From assembly GCF_963675975.1 (NCBI RefSeq), contig NZ_OY780939.1, forward strand, positions 434,001 to 498,000: a DNA stretch of 64,000 nt, in the 5' to 3' direction. This DNA is from Halarcobacter sp. GTDB lineage: Bacteria > Campylobacterota > Campylobacteria > Campylobacterales > Arcobacteraceae. A program made the position numbers and the translations under genes. Under the pieces are notes generated by a model. It did not search any database. It was given only the letters and a program-made list of their open reading frames with translations, and had not been told where the DNA came from. Numbering within the stretch: position 1 is the stretch's first letter; every line of letters begins with the position of its first letter. Below are positions 1 through 8,918 of this stretch, in pieces.

Positions 1-162
1 ATAACCATAAAGCTTTAATAACTCAAAAAAATCAATTGTTATAACAGACGTTAAAGAAGCAATCTTAACTAAAAAAATTATTGATGTAATAAAATACAAT
101 CCAAAAAATATTGGGAAAAGGGTATGTGCTAATTGACTAAATAAATACTCTTTTAATTTCAA
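1..162 (-). CDS. lptF: LptF-like lipopolysaccharide export permease, N-terminal fragment
   Basis: Reading leftward from a TTG at 162, the frame stays open to the window edge for 54 codons. The N-terminus reads LKEYLFSQLAHTLFPIFFGL followed by a hydrophobic stretch, resembling the first membrane helix of YjgP/YjgQ (LptF/LptG) permeases, which extract LPS from the inner membrane with LptB. The TTG overlaps the TGA of the prepilin peptidase, so the two are translationally coupled. The start codon is inferred because no ATG lies nearby. The C-terminal remainder is outside the window, so LptF versus LptG rests on similarity to Campylobacter-type LptF N-termini. Confidence 0.6.
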   Translation of the reverse strand, partial: MKLKEYLFSQLAHTLFPIFFGLYFITSIIFLVKIASLTSVITIDFFELLKLYGY

Positions 163-947
163 CTAAAAACCTTTGATAAATTTAAAAAATACTCAGTAAC
201 TAAACCTAAAGCTAAATAGGGAATATAAGGTATTTGAATATCTTTTTTCTTATAACTAAAATAAAGTGACGGTATTATAGCAAAAAGTGAAGATAAAAAA
301 ATAGCTATTAATGATGCTTTTAATCCAAGTATAATACCAATTGCAGCTAATATTGGAATATCCCCTTCACCCAATGCTTCTTGTGTTTTTAAAGAATCAT
401 CTTTTAAAACCCTAGCTTTTATATTTTGAATATAAAAACTTAATATAAAATTTAATAAAACAAAAGCTCCTGAAATCATCAATGCAGCTTTTAAAGCCTC
501 TAATATAGGAAGAGGTGTTACTAAAAATGAAATAATAAATGCTATTAATAACAAATAATCGGGTACAGCCTTATATTTAAAATCTATAAAAGATAAAACT
601 ATAAGATTGTAAAAAAATATCAATGCAAATAAAAGTTCAAGAGTAAATGAAAGTTTTATATATAAAAAAACTGTTATTACAGCACTTATTAACTCCACAG
701 TAACATATTGTTTTGAAATCTCTTCTTTACAATAGGCACATTTCCCTTTTAGTAAAAAATATGAAATAATAGGAATATTGTGATACCAATATATTAAATG
801 ATTACATTTAGGACATTGACTTCTTGGTAAAACTACAGATTTCTCTAAAGGAAGTCTTATAATTAGAACATTTAAAAAAGACCCAATTAAGCATCCAAAA
901 ATAAAACTAAATACCTCCAAATCTTCTCTCTCTTTGATTAAAATCAC
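159..947 (-). CDS. pilD: Type IV prepilin peptidase / leader peptidase (A24 family)
   Basis: This is an inner-membrane aspartyl protease that cleaves type IV pilin-like leader peptides and usually N-methylates the new N-terminus. An N-terminal domain carries two CxxC pairs (C45/C48 and C70/C73) as in the cytoplasmic zinc-binding loop of PilD. Several hydrophobic helices follow. The two A24 aspartate motifs are visible: D122 with the PD at 129-130, and GEGD at 193-196. At 262 residues it is close to family length. The annotated ATG overlaps the end of uppS by 41 bases and no good ribosome site precedes it, so the true start may lie slightly downstream near the first membrane helix at about residue 11. 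No pilin genes are in view. Confidence 0.85.
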   Translation of the reverse strand: MILIKEREDLEVFSFIFGCLIGSFLNVLIIRLPLEKSVVLPRSQCPKCNHLIYWYHNIPIISYFLLKGKCAYCKEEISKQYVTVELISAVITVFLYIKLSFTLELLFALIFFYNLIVLSFIDFKYKAVPDYLLLIAFIISFLVTPLPILEALKAALMISGAFVLLNFILSFYIQNIKARVLKDDSLKTQEALGEGDIPILAAIGIILGLKASLIAIFLSSLFAIIPSLYFSYKKKDIQIPYIPYLALGLVTEYFLNLSKVFS

Positions 948-1593
948 TTATTAAATCATCTAAATCATTTGCTGAAAATTCTGGCCAATAAGTATTTGTA
1001 AAGAACAACTCAGCATAGGCATTTTGCCACAACAAATAATTAGATAATCGTATCTCACCACTAGTTCTTATTAGCATATCTACATTTGGAATTCCTGCTG
1101 TATCAAGGCATAATTCAAAATTTTCTTTTGTTATCTCAAGATTTTTTTCATTTAGCTTTTTTATTGCTCTTAAAATCTCATCTTGTGAACCATAATTTAA
1201 TGCTAACACTTGTGTTAAATTTTTACCATTTTTAGTTTTTTCTTCAACATCTAAAATAGTTTTTTGTAAGGGCTTAGAAAACTTAGAGATATCTCCAATT
1301 GATTTAAATCTAATTCCATTTTCTAAATAAGTTGAAAGTTCACTTTTTAAATATTTATCTAAAAGCTTCATTAGATATTCCACTTCAAGTTTCGGTCTAC
1401 TCCAATTTTCTGTAGAAAAAGCATATAAAGTTAAATACTTGATACCCAATTTTGCACAATGTTTTGTTATCTCTCTTACTGCTTTTGCACCCTCTTCATG
1501 TCCGGCAGTTCTTTTTAGACCTCTCTCTTTTGCCCATCTTCCATTACCATCCATTATAATGGCTATATGTTCAGGATTTCTTTGTTCAATCAT
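907..1593 (-). CDS. uppS: Undecaprenyl diphosphate synthase
   Basis: This cis-prenyltransferase adds isopentenyl units to farnesyl diphosphate, giving the C55 carrier lipid for peptidoglycan and surface glycans. The N-terminal motif IAIIMDGNGRWA contains the Mg-binding catalytic aspartate D15. Further family motifs are TLYAFSTENWSRP and RTSGEIRLSNYLLWQNAYAE. The 228-residue length is normal for the family. It overlaps the end of coaBC by 8 bases, consistent with one minus-strand operon. Assignment is very secure. Confidence 0.96.
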   Translation of the reverse strand: MIEQRNPEHIAIIMDGNGRWAKERGLKRTAGHEEGAKAVREITKHCAKLGIKYLTLYAFSTENWSRPKLEVEYLMKLLDKYLKSELSTYLENGIRFKSIGDISKFSKPLQKTILDVEEKTKNGKNLTQVLALNYGSQDEILRAIKKLNEKNLEITKENFELCLDTAGIPNVDMLIRTSGEIRLSNYLLWQNAYAELFFTNTYWPEFSANDLDDLISDFNQRERRFGGI

Positions 1594-2857
1594 CTAAGTT
1601 AAACTCTATTTGTAGTTTGTCTAAAATATCAAGTGAAATATCAAGTTTTTCACCCTTTAAACTATAATCATTATTTTCTAAAATAAGTTCAATCTCATTT
1701 GTGTTTGAACCAAAAGAGGAAGAATCATTTAAAATATTTAAACAAACTGCATCAATATTTTTTTTCTCAATCATATTTTTTGCATTATCAAAAGCTACTG
1801 TATCATCCATCTCTGCTTTAAAACCCACAGTATAAATGCCATCTTTTGGTAAAGCTGCCAAAATATCCATATTTTGAATTAGTTCAAGATTCCACGAAGA
1901 GCCTAAAACCTCTTTTTTAAGTTTGCCCTCTTGGGGAAAATTAGGAAGATAATCACTTACAGCAGCAACCATAAATAAAAATGGTTTTTTCTCAATCAAA
2001 GTTGCCTTTGAATCATCCATTAAAGTAGGCTTACTCATTTTCCCTTTTTTTGCAACTCTTAAAGAATCAACTAAATATTCATACATTTGTGCGGAAGATT
2101 GTACCGGAATAACATGTATATCTTTTGGCAAATTATCATATCCTCTAGTGCTTACCAAACAAACATCAGCTCCTTTTAGAAAAAGTGCTAAAGCTAAAGA
2201 TGAAGCCATTTTACCTGATGAGAAATTTGAAATATATCTTACCTCATCTATTTTTTCAATTGTACCTCCACCACTTAAAACAACTTTTCTATCAGTCCAA
2301 TAGTTATCTTTTAAAAGCTCTCTTGCAGTTGCATAAAAAATCTCAGAAGGATCAGCCATAGCACCATCACCTACATCTTTACAAGCTAACTCTTTTACTT
2401 GTGAAGAAACCATCTCATAATTACACAATTTTAATAGTTTTAAATTCGCTTGGGTAATTGGATTTTTTAACATATTTGTATTAGCTGCAGGTGCTAATAG
2501 TTTAACCCTTGGATAAGCTAAAGCTGTTTGAGTTAGTAGATTATCAGATATTCCATTTGCAAGTTTATTTATAGTATTTGCAGTTGCTGGAGCTATAACA
2601 AATATATCTACCCACTTTCCAATATCTATATGATTATAATCTTGATTTTTTTCCCAACTCTCTGTAGTTTCACATAATACTTTATTTTGAGAAATTGCCT
2701 CAAAAGTTAGAGGGGTAATAAATTTTTGAGAAGCCTCAGTCATTATTACTTTTACATTTGCCCCTGCTTTTATATAAAGTCTTATTAGTTCTAAACTTTT
2801 ATATATGGCAATTGAGCTTGTAACTGCTAAAAGAATATTTTTATCTTTTAAAAGCAT
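1586..2857 (-). CDS. coaBC: Bifunctional phosphopantothenoylcysteine decarboxylase / phosphopantothenate-cysteine ligase
   Basis: This fusion enzyme carries out two consecutive steps of coenzyme A synthesis. The N-terminal CoaC flavoprotein half has the conserved histidine in NHIDIGKWVD, a substrate-binding motif in the variant form PAANTNM (usually PxMNxxM), and the C159 region LACKDVGDGAMADP. The CoaB half begins near residue 188 with VVLSGGGTIEKID and NFSSGKMA, and contains AAVSDY. The length of 423 residues fits the fusion. Its start codon shares one base with the glmU stop (TAATG), so the two are coupled. Confidence 0.95.
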   Translation of the reverse strand: MLLKDKNILLAVTSSIAIYKSLELIRLYIKAGANVKVIMTEASQKFITPLTFEAISQNKVLCETTESWEKNQDYNHIDIGKWVDIFVIAPATANTINKLANGISDNLLTQTALAYPRVKLLAPAANTNMLKNPITQANLKLLKLCNYEMVSSQVKELACKDVGDGAMADPSEIFYATARELLKDNYWTDRKVVLSGGGTIEKIDEVRYISNFSSGKMASSLALALFLKGADVCLVSTRGYDNLPKDIHVIPVQSSAQMYEYLVDSLRVAKKGKMSKPTLMDDSKATLIEKKPFLFMVAAVSDYLPNFPQEGKLKKEVLGSSWNLELIQNMDILAALPKDGIYTVGFKAEMDDTVAFDNAKNMIEKKNIDAVCLNILNDSSSFGSNTNEIELILENNDYSLKGEKLDISLDILDKLQIEFNLDD

Positions 2858-4155
2858 TAGTTTTTTCCAAAGAATTTATAATAAAAATCTTTTATTAATT
2901 TCATAGGCGCTCTATTTATAGCTAGACTTCCTTTTGAAATATTTTTTGTAGCACAAGTACCAGCTGCTAAAATAACATCATCTTCAATTGTAATTGGAGC
3001 AACTAACTGGCAATCTGAACCAATAAATACATTTTTTCCAATTATTGTTTTATGTTTATTTACACCATCATAATTACAAGTGATACATCCAGCACCTACA
3101 TTTGTACCCTCATCAATCTGGCAATCTCCAAGATAAGACAAGTGTCCAGCTTTTACCCCTGTTAATATAGCTTTTTTTGTTTCAACAAAATTTCCTAAAT
3201 GGGTATTTTTTAGTTTACTTCCTGGTCTAACTCTAGCCATCGGTCCAATATCAGAATCTTCTAGAATTGAGTTTTCTACAATTGAATTTGTTTTTATATG
3301 AGAATTTATAATTACAGCATCATCTAATAAAGAAACTCCATTTTCAATAATAGATTCACCCTCTATTTTAACACCCTCTTCTATAAAGATAGTTTCAGGC
3401 ATTCGCATAATAACACCCTCTTTTAAAAACTCTCTTTTTATTCTGTTTTGATGAATAACTTCTGCATCTGCTAATTCAACCTTTGAATTAACCCCTTTAA
3501 AGTTTTTCTCATTTACAACAATTGGCTTTAAAACTTTTCCTTGCTCTATTGCCATCTCAATTAAATCTGTGATGTAATACTCTTTTTGGGCATTGTTATT
3601 TGAAAGTTTAGGTAAATTTTCTAAAAGAAATTTTGTTTCAAATTGATATATACCTGCGTTTGCAGTATTGATTTTCAATTCCTCTTCACTTGCATCTTTT
3701 TGTTCTACAATTTTTTTTACATTGCCTTCTTCAATTACAACTCTTCCATAACCATCTGCATTTTTTAACTCTAATACAGACATTACAATTGTTCCATCTA
3801 AATCAAATTTTTCTAATTCACTTGATTGGATTAAAGGCATATCCCCATTTAATACCAATGTTTTTTCATATTTTGGAGTGATTCCCATAACTGCACCACC
3901 AGTTCCTGGAAACTTTTCATGATCTTGAATTACAAAATTTATTTTTACATCTTTAAAAAGTTTTTCAATCTCTTCTTTTACTCTTTTTGCTTGATGATAT
4001 AAAACTACTGTAATATCATCACTAAGTTTTAATGACTCTTTTATTGAAAAATATAACATAGGCTTACCTGAAATCTTGTGTAGCACTTTTGGTGTTGTTG
4101 ATTTCATTCTTGTACCTGCACCTGCGGCTAAAATAATAATTGATTTATTTAACAT
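2857..4155 (-). CDS. glmU: Bifunctional N-acetylglucosamine-1-phosphate uridyltransferase / glucosamine-1-phosphate acetyltransferase
   Basis: GlmU makes UDP-GlcNAc in two steps and so feeds peptidoglycan, LPS and, in this window, the pseudaminic acid pathway (PseB substrate). The N-terminal nucleotidyltransferase opens with [13 protein letters not shown] and PKVLH. The C-terminal half is a left-handed beta-helix of hexapeptide repeats, with the acetyltransferase signature around GHLSYLGD and [13 protein letters not shown]. The 432-residue length is slightly shorter than the E. coli enzyme, as in other Campylobacterota. Six bases separate it from the upstream ankyrin gene. Confidence 0.96.
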   Translation of the reverse strand: MLNKSIIILAAGAGTRMKSTTPKVLHKISGKPMLYFSIKESLKLSDDITVVLYHQAKRVKEEIEKLFKDVKINFVIQDHEKFPGTGGAVMGITPKYEKTLVLNGDMPLIQSSELEKFDLDGTIVMSVLELKNADGYGRVVIEEGNVKKIVEQKDASEEELKINTANAGIYQFETKFLLENLPKLSNNNAQKEYYITDLIEMAIEQGKVLKPIVVNEKNFKGVNSKVELADAEVIHQNRIKREFLKEGVIMRMPETIFIEEGVKIEGESIIENGVSLLDDAVIINSHIKTNSIVENSILEDSDIGPMARVRPGSKLKNTHLGNFVETKKAILTGVKAGHLSYLGDCQIDEGTNVGAGCITCNYDGVNKHKTIIGKNVFIGSDCQLVAPITIEDDVILAAGTCATKNISKGSLAINRAPMKLIKDFYYKFFGKN

Positions 4156-4161
4156 ATAAAT

Positions 4162-6105
4162 TTAACTCTCCAATGCCTCATTTATCTCTTTTTTAAGGTT
4201 TTCAATAACCTCTTCTATAGCTCTTCTCATTTTCTCATCTGTGATATTTGCATGTAATAATTTTTCTAAATTACCTTCTCTTTCTTTAAAGAATTTTGCT
4301 ACAGATTTACTCTTTTTTCTATGGTTATACATCAATACACCTGAAAGAATTAAAACAACAACAAGTTTTGTATGTCCTAAAATTGCTGCATAATTTAAAA
4401 TACTAAATCCTGCATAATCTGGTTCATTTATATCTGCACCAGCTGAAATTAATAATCTAGCAATTTTATAATTACCTTTCCATTGGGTGTGATGTAAAGC
4501 AGTTCTTCCTTGCTTATCTTTAATATTTAGATCAACTTTTTTTGTTAGAAGTTTTTCTACAACATCAATATTATTTGCAAGAACAGCTTTATGGATAACT
4601 GTTCGTCCATCATTATCAATAGTATTTACATCAACTCTATATTTAAGTATAAATACTAATCTTTCTAAAAAGCTATCTTTCTCTTTTTGATTTGTTATCT
4701 CTAAACCTTTATCAACCATATAAGACAAAGGGGTATTATTATCATTGTCAATAATATTTAAATCAGCCCCTGCATTTACAAGTACTTTTATCAATTCCAA
4801 ATTATTTTCAATCACTGCATCAAAAATTATTGTTTTTCCATCTGCTCTTGGATCATTGATTCTAGGTTTAAATAAAAGCATCTTTTTAAGCATTGGAATA
4901 TAATTTTCAAGTTCATTCATCTCGAAAAATCTTCGTGAACTAGGCTTTTTATTATTTCTTGTTATAAGTACAGCTTCAACTAAATCATCAATCACTGTTC
5001 TTTCAGTATAATCTCTATGATCAATATCTGCACCATGAGAGATTAGGTGGTCAATCATATTCATATTTTGAGAACCTTTTAAAACCGCATCAAAAAGTAC
5101 TGTTTTTCCCTCTTTATCTTGGGCATTAATATCTGCACCAGAAGCTATAAGAAAATCAATTGTGTCGTAATTTTCCCTTTCAACCTCTTTATAAAGTACA
5201 GTTTTGCCATTTTCATCAACTCTATCTATTGCTAGACCTAAATCGATTAAAATTCCTGTAAGTTTTAAATAGTTCCTCTCTTCTCTTACTAATTTATATT
5301 TCCCATCTACTTTTGCATCTGGATTTTTTACAATTGCTAATATCTTTAATATCTCATCCAATAAAGTTTTTTCTGCATAATCTTTTATATTTAGCTTTAC
5401 ACCTCTATCAAGTAAAATCTCTATTATACTTAGATTTTGTGCCCCTAAAACAACCGCATTAAATAAAACATTTTGTCTTTTTTTATCTAATATATTTACA
5501 TCAATACCATTTGAGATTAAAAACTTTGCTACATCTGGATCTTCTTTTAATACAGCATAAAACAAGGCTGATTGCCCATTATTATCAACAACATTAATAT
5601 CATCTATGTTATTTATTATCTCTTTAATAATCTCTAAATTACCACCCTCAACAGCATCAAAAAGTACTGTTCTTCCATAATGGTCAGTAATTGATAAATC
5701 TGGATTTTGGGTCATTAGTATTTTGAAAACTTTTTCATTTTCTTCAAGAGCCGCATCATGCATAACTGTTCTACCCGATGAGTTTATATGATTTATTGAA
5801 GCACCATTCTCCAATAAAAATCTAATCATCATACCATCGATTTTATCAACAGCCTCAGTTAAAACAGTTTTTCCGTAGTTATCTTCAGCATTTATATTAA
5901 TGCCGTTTTTGATGAGTATTTTAATGGATTCTATTCTTCTTTTTGCAGCTAAATCAAATAGAAGAGTTCTACCTTTTGCATCTTTTCTATTTATATTTAC
6001 TCCGCTGTCAATAAGAGCTTGAATTTTTTTTTCATCTATATAATTTTTCAATAGCTCTTTTTGAAGCATTTCAGCTCCATCACTTTTGAATATGCCTAAC
6101 ATCAA
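4162..6105 (-). CDS. Ankyrin-repeat protein with about 15 repeats
   Basis: The 647-residue protein is almost entirely ankyrin repeats of about 33 residues with the recurring pattern D-x-x-G-[KR]-T-[VA]-[LI]-x-x-A and a consensus end GADIN. I count about 15, starting near residue 38. Some repeats have 10-30 residue insertions between their helices. A short hydrophobic stretch (KLVVVLILSGVLMY) in the last repeat is followed by a basic segment and a charged, probably helical C-terminus. That might be a membrane anchor, but it could equally be a repeat helix. No enzymatic domain is visible, and the partner is unknown. It lies between the helicase and glmU. Confidence 0.85.
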   Translation of the reverse strand: MMLGIFKSDGAEMLQKELLKNYIDEKKIQALIDSGVNINRKDAKGRTLLFDLAAKRRIESIKILIKNGININAEDNYGKTVLTEAVDKIDGMMIRFLLENGASINHINSSGRTVMHDAALEENEKVFKILMTQNPDLSITDHYGRTVLFDAVEGGNLEIIKEIINNIDDINVVDNNGQSALFYAVLKEDPDVAKFLISNGIDVNILDKKRQNVLFNAVVLGAQNLSIIEILLDRGVKLNIKDYAEKTLLDEILKILAIVKNPDAKVDGKYKLVREERNYLKLTGILIDLGLAIDRVDENGKTVLYKEVERENYDTIDFLIASGADINAQDKEGKTVLFDAVLKGSQNMNMIDHLISHGADIDHRDYTERTVIDDLVEAVLITRNNKKPSSRRFFEMNELENYIPMLKKMLLFKPRINDPRADGKTIIFDAVIENNLELIKVLVNAGADLNIIDNDNNTPLSYMVDKGLEITNQKEKDSFLERLVFILKYRVDVNTIDNDGRTVIHKAVLANNIDVVEKLLTKKVDLNIKDKQGRTALHHTQWKGNYKIARLLISAGADINEPDYAGFSILNYAAILGHTKLVVVLILSGVLMYNHRKKSKSVAKFFKEREGNLEKLLHANITDEKMRRAIEEVIENLKKEINEALES

Positions 6106-6154
6106 AAACCCCTAAAACTAGTCAATTCTAAGATTATACCAAAAAAAATGTTAA

Positions 6155-7687
6155 TTAATCTCTTCTTCGCCTTCTTCTTTTTGCATTAAAATAATTATCA
6201 GGTTTATGTTTAGGTCTTTCTAGTTTTAAATTTAACTTTAATGACCTTTCTATAAAGGAATTGAAACTATTTCTCAAAATAACAGCTTTGTTATAATCTG
6301 GGAATATTTCAGGGAATTTATAGGATAACCATAAATATAAAGATATCTTTTTTACTTCATCTTCAACCAATAATAAATCTTTTTGCGTTACAGCTTTTTT
6401 AGGTAAAGTAATAGATGGTTTATATCTACATACTCTTTTTTTTATTATTGCAGCTACATAAGCTTCAAAGGCTTGTAAAATAATAGTTGATTTCATAGTA
6501 ATAGGTGCCTGAGATAAAAGATATTTTTCTTCTAAACTTAGTTTATCTCTTTTATCTACAAGACTAGAAGCTTCTATCATAGAAGATATATTTGCAGCTT
6601 TAAAAGGTCCATCAAACTTCATATTTTTATTAAAATAACTCAAAATTTTTGTTATAGAATTTGTTTTAATGTGTCTTGCCAAATCTAATAATTGATCGTT
6701 GCTCATTTTTACACTATATGGAGGTTTGATTGTTCGAATTGGTTGTTCAAACTCCTCTTTAATATAATTTAAGACATCTCTTCTGGTTGCCCCTAAAAAC
6801 CCCACCTGATGGTGTCCATATCTTCCCGCACGTCCTGCAATTTGTACAATTTCATTAACACTTAGCTTTCTTCTGCTTTTACCATCAAACTTTGTATCTG
6901 TTGTAAAAAGTAGATTTTTAATAGGAAGATTAAGTCCCATTGCAATTGCATCTGTTGCAATTAGGATATCACTTTGCTTTTCCCTAAATCTTCTTGCTTC
7001 ATCACGTCTAACTTCAGGAGATAAGTTTCCATAGATAACTGATACTTTGTATTTTTTTTGAAGTCTTTGTTTTAACTTTAAAACATCTGACCTAGAAAAA
7101 GCTATAAGAGCTGTACCCTCTTCAAGATTTTCTAAAGAGGTATGCCTAGCCATAGTTTTTAATGGAGTTTTTCTTTTATGTTTAACTACTTCTAACTCTT
7201 CGCCTAAATATTGAGCAATCTTCTTTACAGCATCAAGTGCATTTACACTTCCTGTCATAATAACTGTTTTAGCTGGAACACCAATTATTGCATTTACCCA
7301 AGCCCAACCTCTATCTTCATCTTCTAACATTTGAACTTCATCTATAACTGCTAAATCCACATCCAAATTAAAATCAAGCATCTCAATAGTTGAACAAACA
7401 TGGGCTGCCTCATCATGGATAATTTGCTCTTCACCTGTTATTAAAGTAGCATCAATATTGTTTTCTTTTAAATCCTCATATCCCTCTAGGGCAAGAAGCC
7501 TCAAAGGAGCTAAATATAATCCACTATTTGAGTTTTTTAATTCACTCATCGCGTTGTAAGTTTTTCCGGAATTTGTAGGTCCTACGAAAAATTTTAATTT
7601 TCTATTCATACTTCTAGCTAGTGGAAAAAGTGATTTTAAATCGCAGTGTAATAAAGACTGCAGCTGTTGTTGGAAAGTTTCATTCAT
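6155..7687 (-). CDS. SUV3-like superfamily 2 RNA/DNA helicase
   Basis: The Walker A motif GPTNSGKTY (residues 36-44) and the DEVQ motif (116-119) are the SUV3 versions, in which the usual DExH box reads DE[VI]Q. TGSV (motif III), ATDAIAMGLNLP (motif V) and QIAGRAGRYG (motif VI) are also present. SUV3 proteins unwind RNA in mitochondria, and bacterial homologues are common in Campylobacterota with little known function. The protein ends in an arginine-rich tail (RRRRRR) likely to bind nucleic acid. It is divergent from trmA across 62 bases. Confidence 0.88.
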   Translation of the reverse strand: MNETFQQQLQSLLHCDLKSLFPLARSMNRKLKFFVGPTNSGKTYNAMSELKNSNSGLYLAPLRLLALEGYEDLKENNIDATLITGEEQIIHDEAAHVCSTIEMLDFNLDVDLAVIDEVQMLEDEDRGWAWVNAIIGVPAKTVIMTGSVNALDAVKKIAQYLGEELEVVKHKRKTPLKTMARHTSLENLEEGTALIAFSRSDVLKLKQRLQKKYKVSVIYGNLSPEVRRDEARRFREKQSDILIATDAIAMGLNLPIKNLLFTTDTKFDGKSRRKLSVNEIVQIAGRAGRYGHHQVGFLGATRRDVLNYIKEEFEQPIRTIKPPYSVKMSNDQLLDLARHIKTNSITKILSYFNKNMKFDGPFKAANISSMIEASSLVDKRDKLSLEEKYLLSQAPITMKSTIILQAFEAYVAAIIKKRVCRYKPSITLPKKAVTQKDLLLVEDEVKKISLYLWLSYKFPEIFPDYNKAVILRNSFNSFIERSLKLNLKLERPKHKPDNYFNAKRRRRRRD

Positions 7688-7709
7688 AAAGGTATTATAG
7701 TAAATAGAA

Positions 7710-7715
7710 TATAAT
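7710..7715 (+). promoter_or_regulatory. Candidate -10 element for trmA
   Basis: A perfect TATAAT in the 62-base divergent gap lies 34 bases before the trmA ATG. Spacing suits a sigma-70 promoter of the Campylobacterota type, where the -35 is often not recognisable. No -35 was found, so this rests on one hexamer in an AT-rich region. Confidence 0.45.
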
Positions 7716-7749
7716 ATTAGATTAAATCGTATATTAATTAGGACTTTTT

Positions 7750-8871
7750 ATGGAATGTAAATATTTTGGTATTTGTGGAAGCTGTACTTTATTTGATAAA
7801 AATTATGAGGAACAATTAGATTATAAAATCTCAAGGGAAAAAGAAAGATTCTCTGATTTAGGTAATTTTGACTTTGATATTATAAAAAGCAAAGAGCAAA
7901 ACTTTAGAAATCGAGCAGAATTTAGAATCTGGAAAAACTTTGATAAAAATGATAATCCAACAATATCTTATGCCATGACAAGCTTTGAAAAAAGTTCAGT
8001 TGAGATAGATTCTTGTCAAATTGTAACAAAACATATTCAAGAGATTATGGATAAATTATTAGTGATTTTACAAGAAGATGAAATACTCAGATTTAAACTA
8101 TATGCTGTAGAGTTTTTAAACTCTACAACAAATGATATGCTTGTAACACTTATTTATCATAAAAAACTTGATAAAGTTTGGGAAGAAAAAGCAAAAGATA
8201 TAGAAGAAAAATTAAATATAAAAATCATAGGAAGAAGCAGAGGACAAAAAGTAATCATCAGTGATGAATTTATAAATGAAACCCTAAATATCTCAAATAA
8301 AGATTTCAACTTCTTATACCAAGAAGGAGGCTTTACACAGCCTAACAGTGCAGTTAATGTACAAATGATTGAATGGGTTTTAGACAAATTACAAAAAAGT
8401 AAAAATGACCTTTGTGAATTATACTGTGGAGGTGGAAATTTTACTATACCTTTAAGTCTAAAATTCAATAAAGTATTAGCAACAGAGATTTCAAAAACCT
8501 CTATAAAATCAGCTCTTAAGAATTGTGAATTAAATAATATAGAAAATATAGATTTTATCCGTATGAGTGCGGAAGATTTTGTTGAAGCATTAGAAGAAAA
8601 AAGAGAATTTAGAAGATTAAAAGATGTGGATTTAAAAAGCTACAACTTTGATACAATTTTTGTAGATCCTCCAAGGGCTGGACTTGATGATACAACAAGA
8701 AATTTAGTAAAAAATTTTGATCAAATAATTTATATATCATGTAACCCTGAAACTTTACATAGAGATTTAGAAGAATTAACTAAAACCCATAAAATAACAA
8801 ATTTCGCACTTTTTGATCAGTTTGCATACACAGAACATATAGAATCTGGCCTTTTCTTAAACAAAATTTAA
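7750..8871 (+). CDS. trmA: tRNA (uracil-54-C5)-methyltransferase, TrmA/RumA family
   Basis: This SAM-dependent enzyme makes 5-methyluridine, most likely at tRNA position 54. The catalytic cysteine C331 lies in YISCNPETLHRD, the SAM site in CELYCGGGNFTIP, and the C-terminal HIESGLF is typical. Unlike E. coli TrmA, the N-terminus has C3-x5-C9-x2-C12, and another cysteine follows in EIDSCQIV. That resembles the [4Fe-4S]-binding pattern of the rRNA enzyme RlmD (RumA). The lack of a TRAM domain and the 373-residue length favour TrmA-like, but an rRNA target cannot be excluded. It is probably its own transcription unit, ending 47 bases before the first flagellin. Confidence 0.85.
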   Translation: MECKYFGICGSCTLFDKNYEEQLDYKISREKERFSDLGNFDFDIIKSKEQNFRNRAEFRIWKNFDKNDNPTISYAMTSFEKSSVEIDSCQIVTKHIQEIMDKLLVILQEDEILRFKLYAVEFLNSTTNDMLVTLIYHKKLDKVWEEKAKDIEEKLNIKIIGRSRGQKVIISDEFINETLNISNKDFNFLYQEGGFTQPNSAVNVQMIEWVLDKLQKSKNDLCELYCGGGNFTIPLSLKFNKVLATEISKTSIKSALKNCELNNIENIDFIRMSAEDFVEALEEKREFRRLKDVDLKSYNFDTIFVDPPRAGLDDTTRNLVKNFDQIIYISCNPETLHRDLEELTKTHKITNFALFDQFAYTEHIESGLFLNKI

Positions 8872-8918
8872 AGTTAGCTTAGATAATATTATAAGATATT
8901 CAATTAAAAGGAACAAGC

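Noticed and set aside
8872-8918. Sigma-54 or FliA promoter for the first flagellin
   Set aside because: No TGGCAC-N5-TTGC or FliA-type box was found here or between the flagellins. Only weak AT-rich -10-like hexamers exist.
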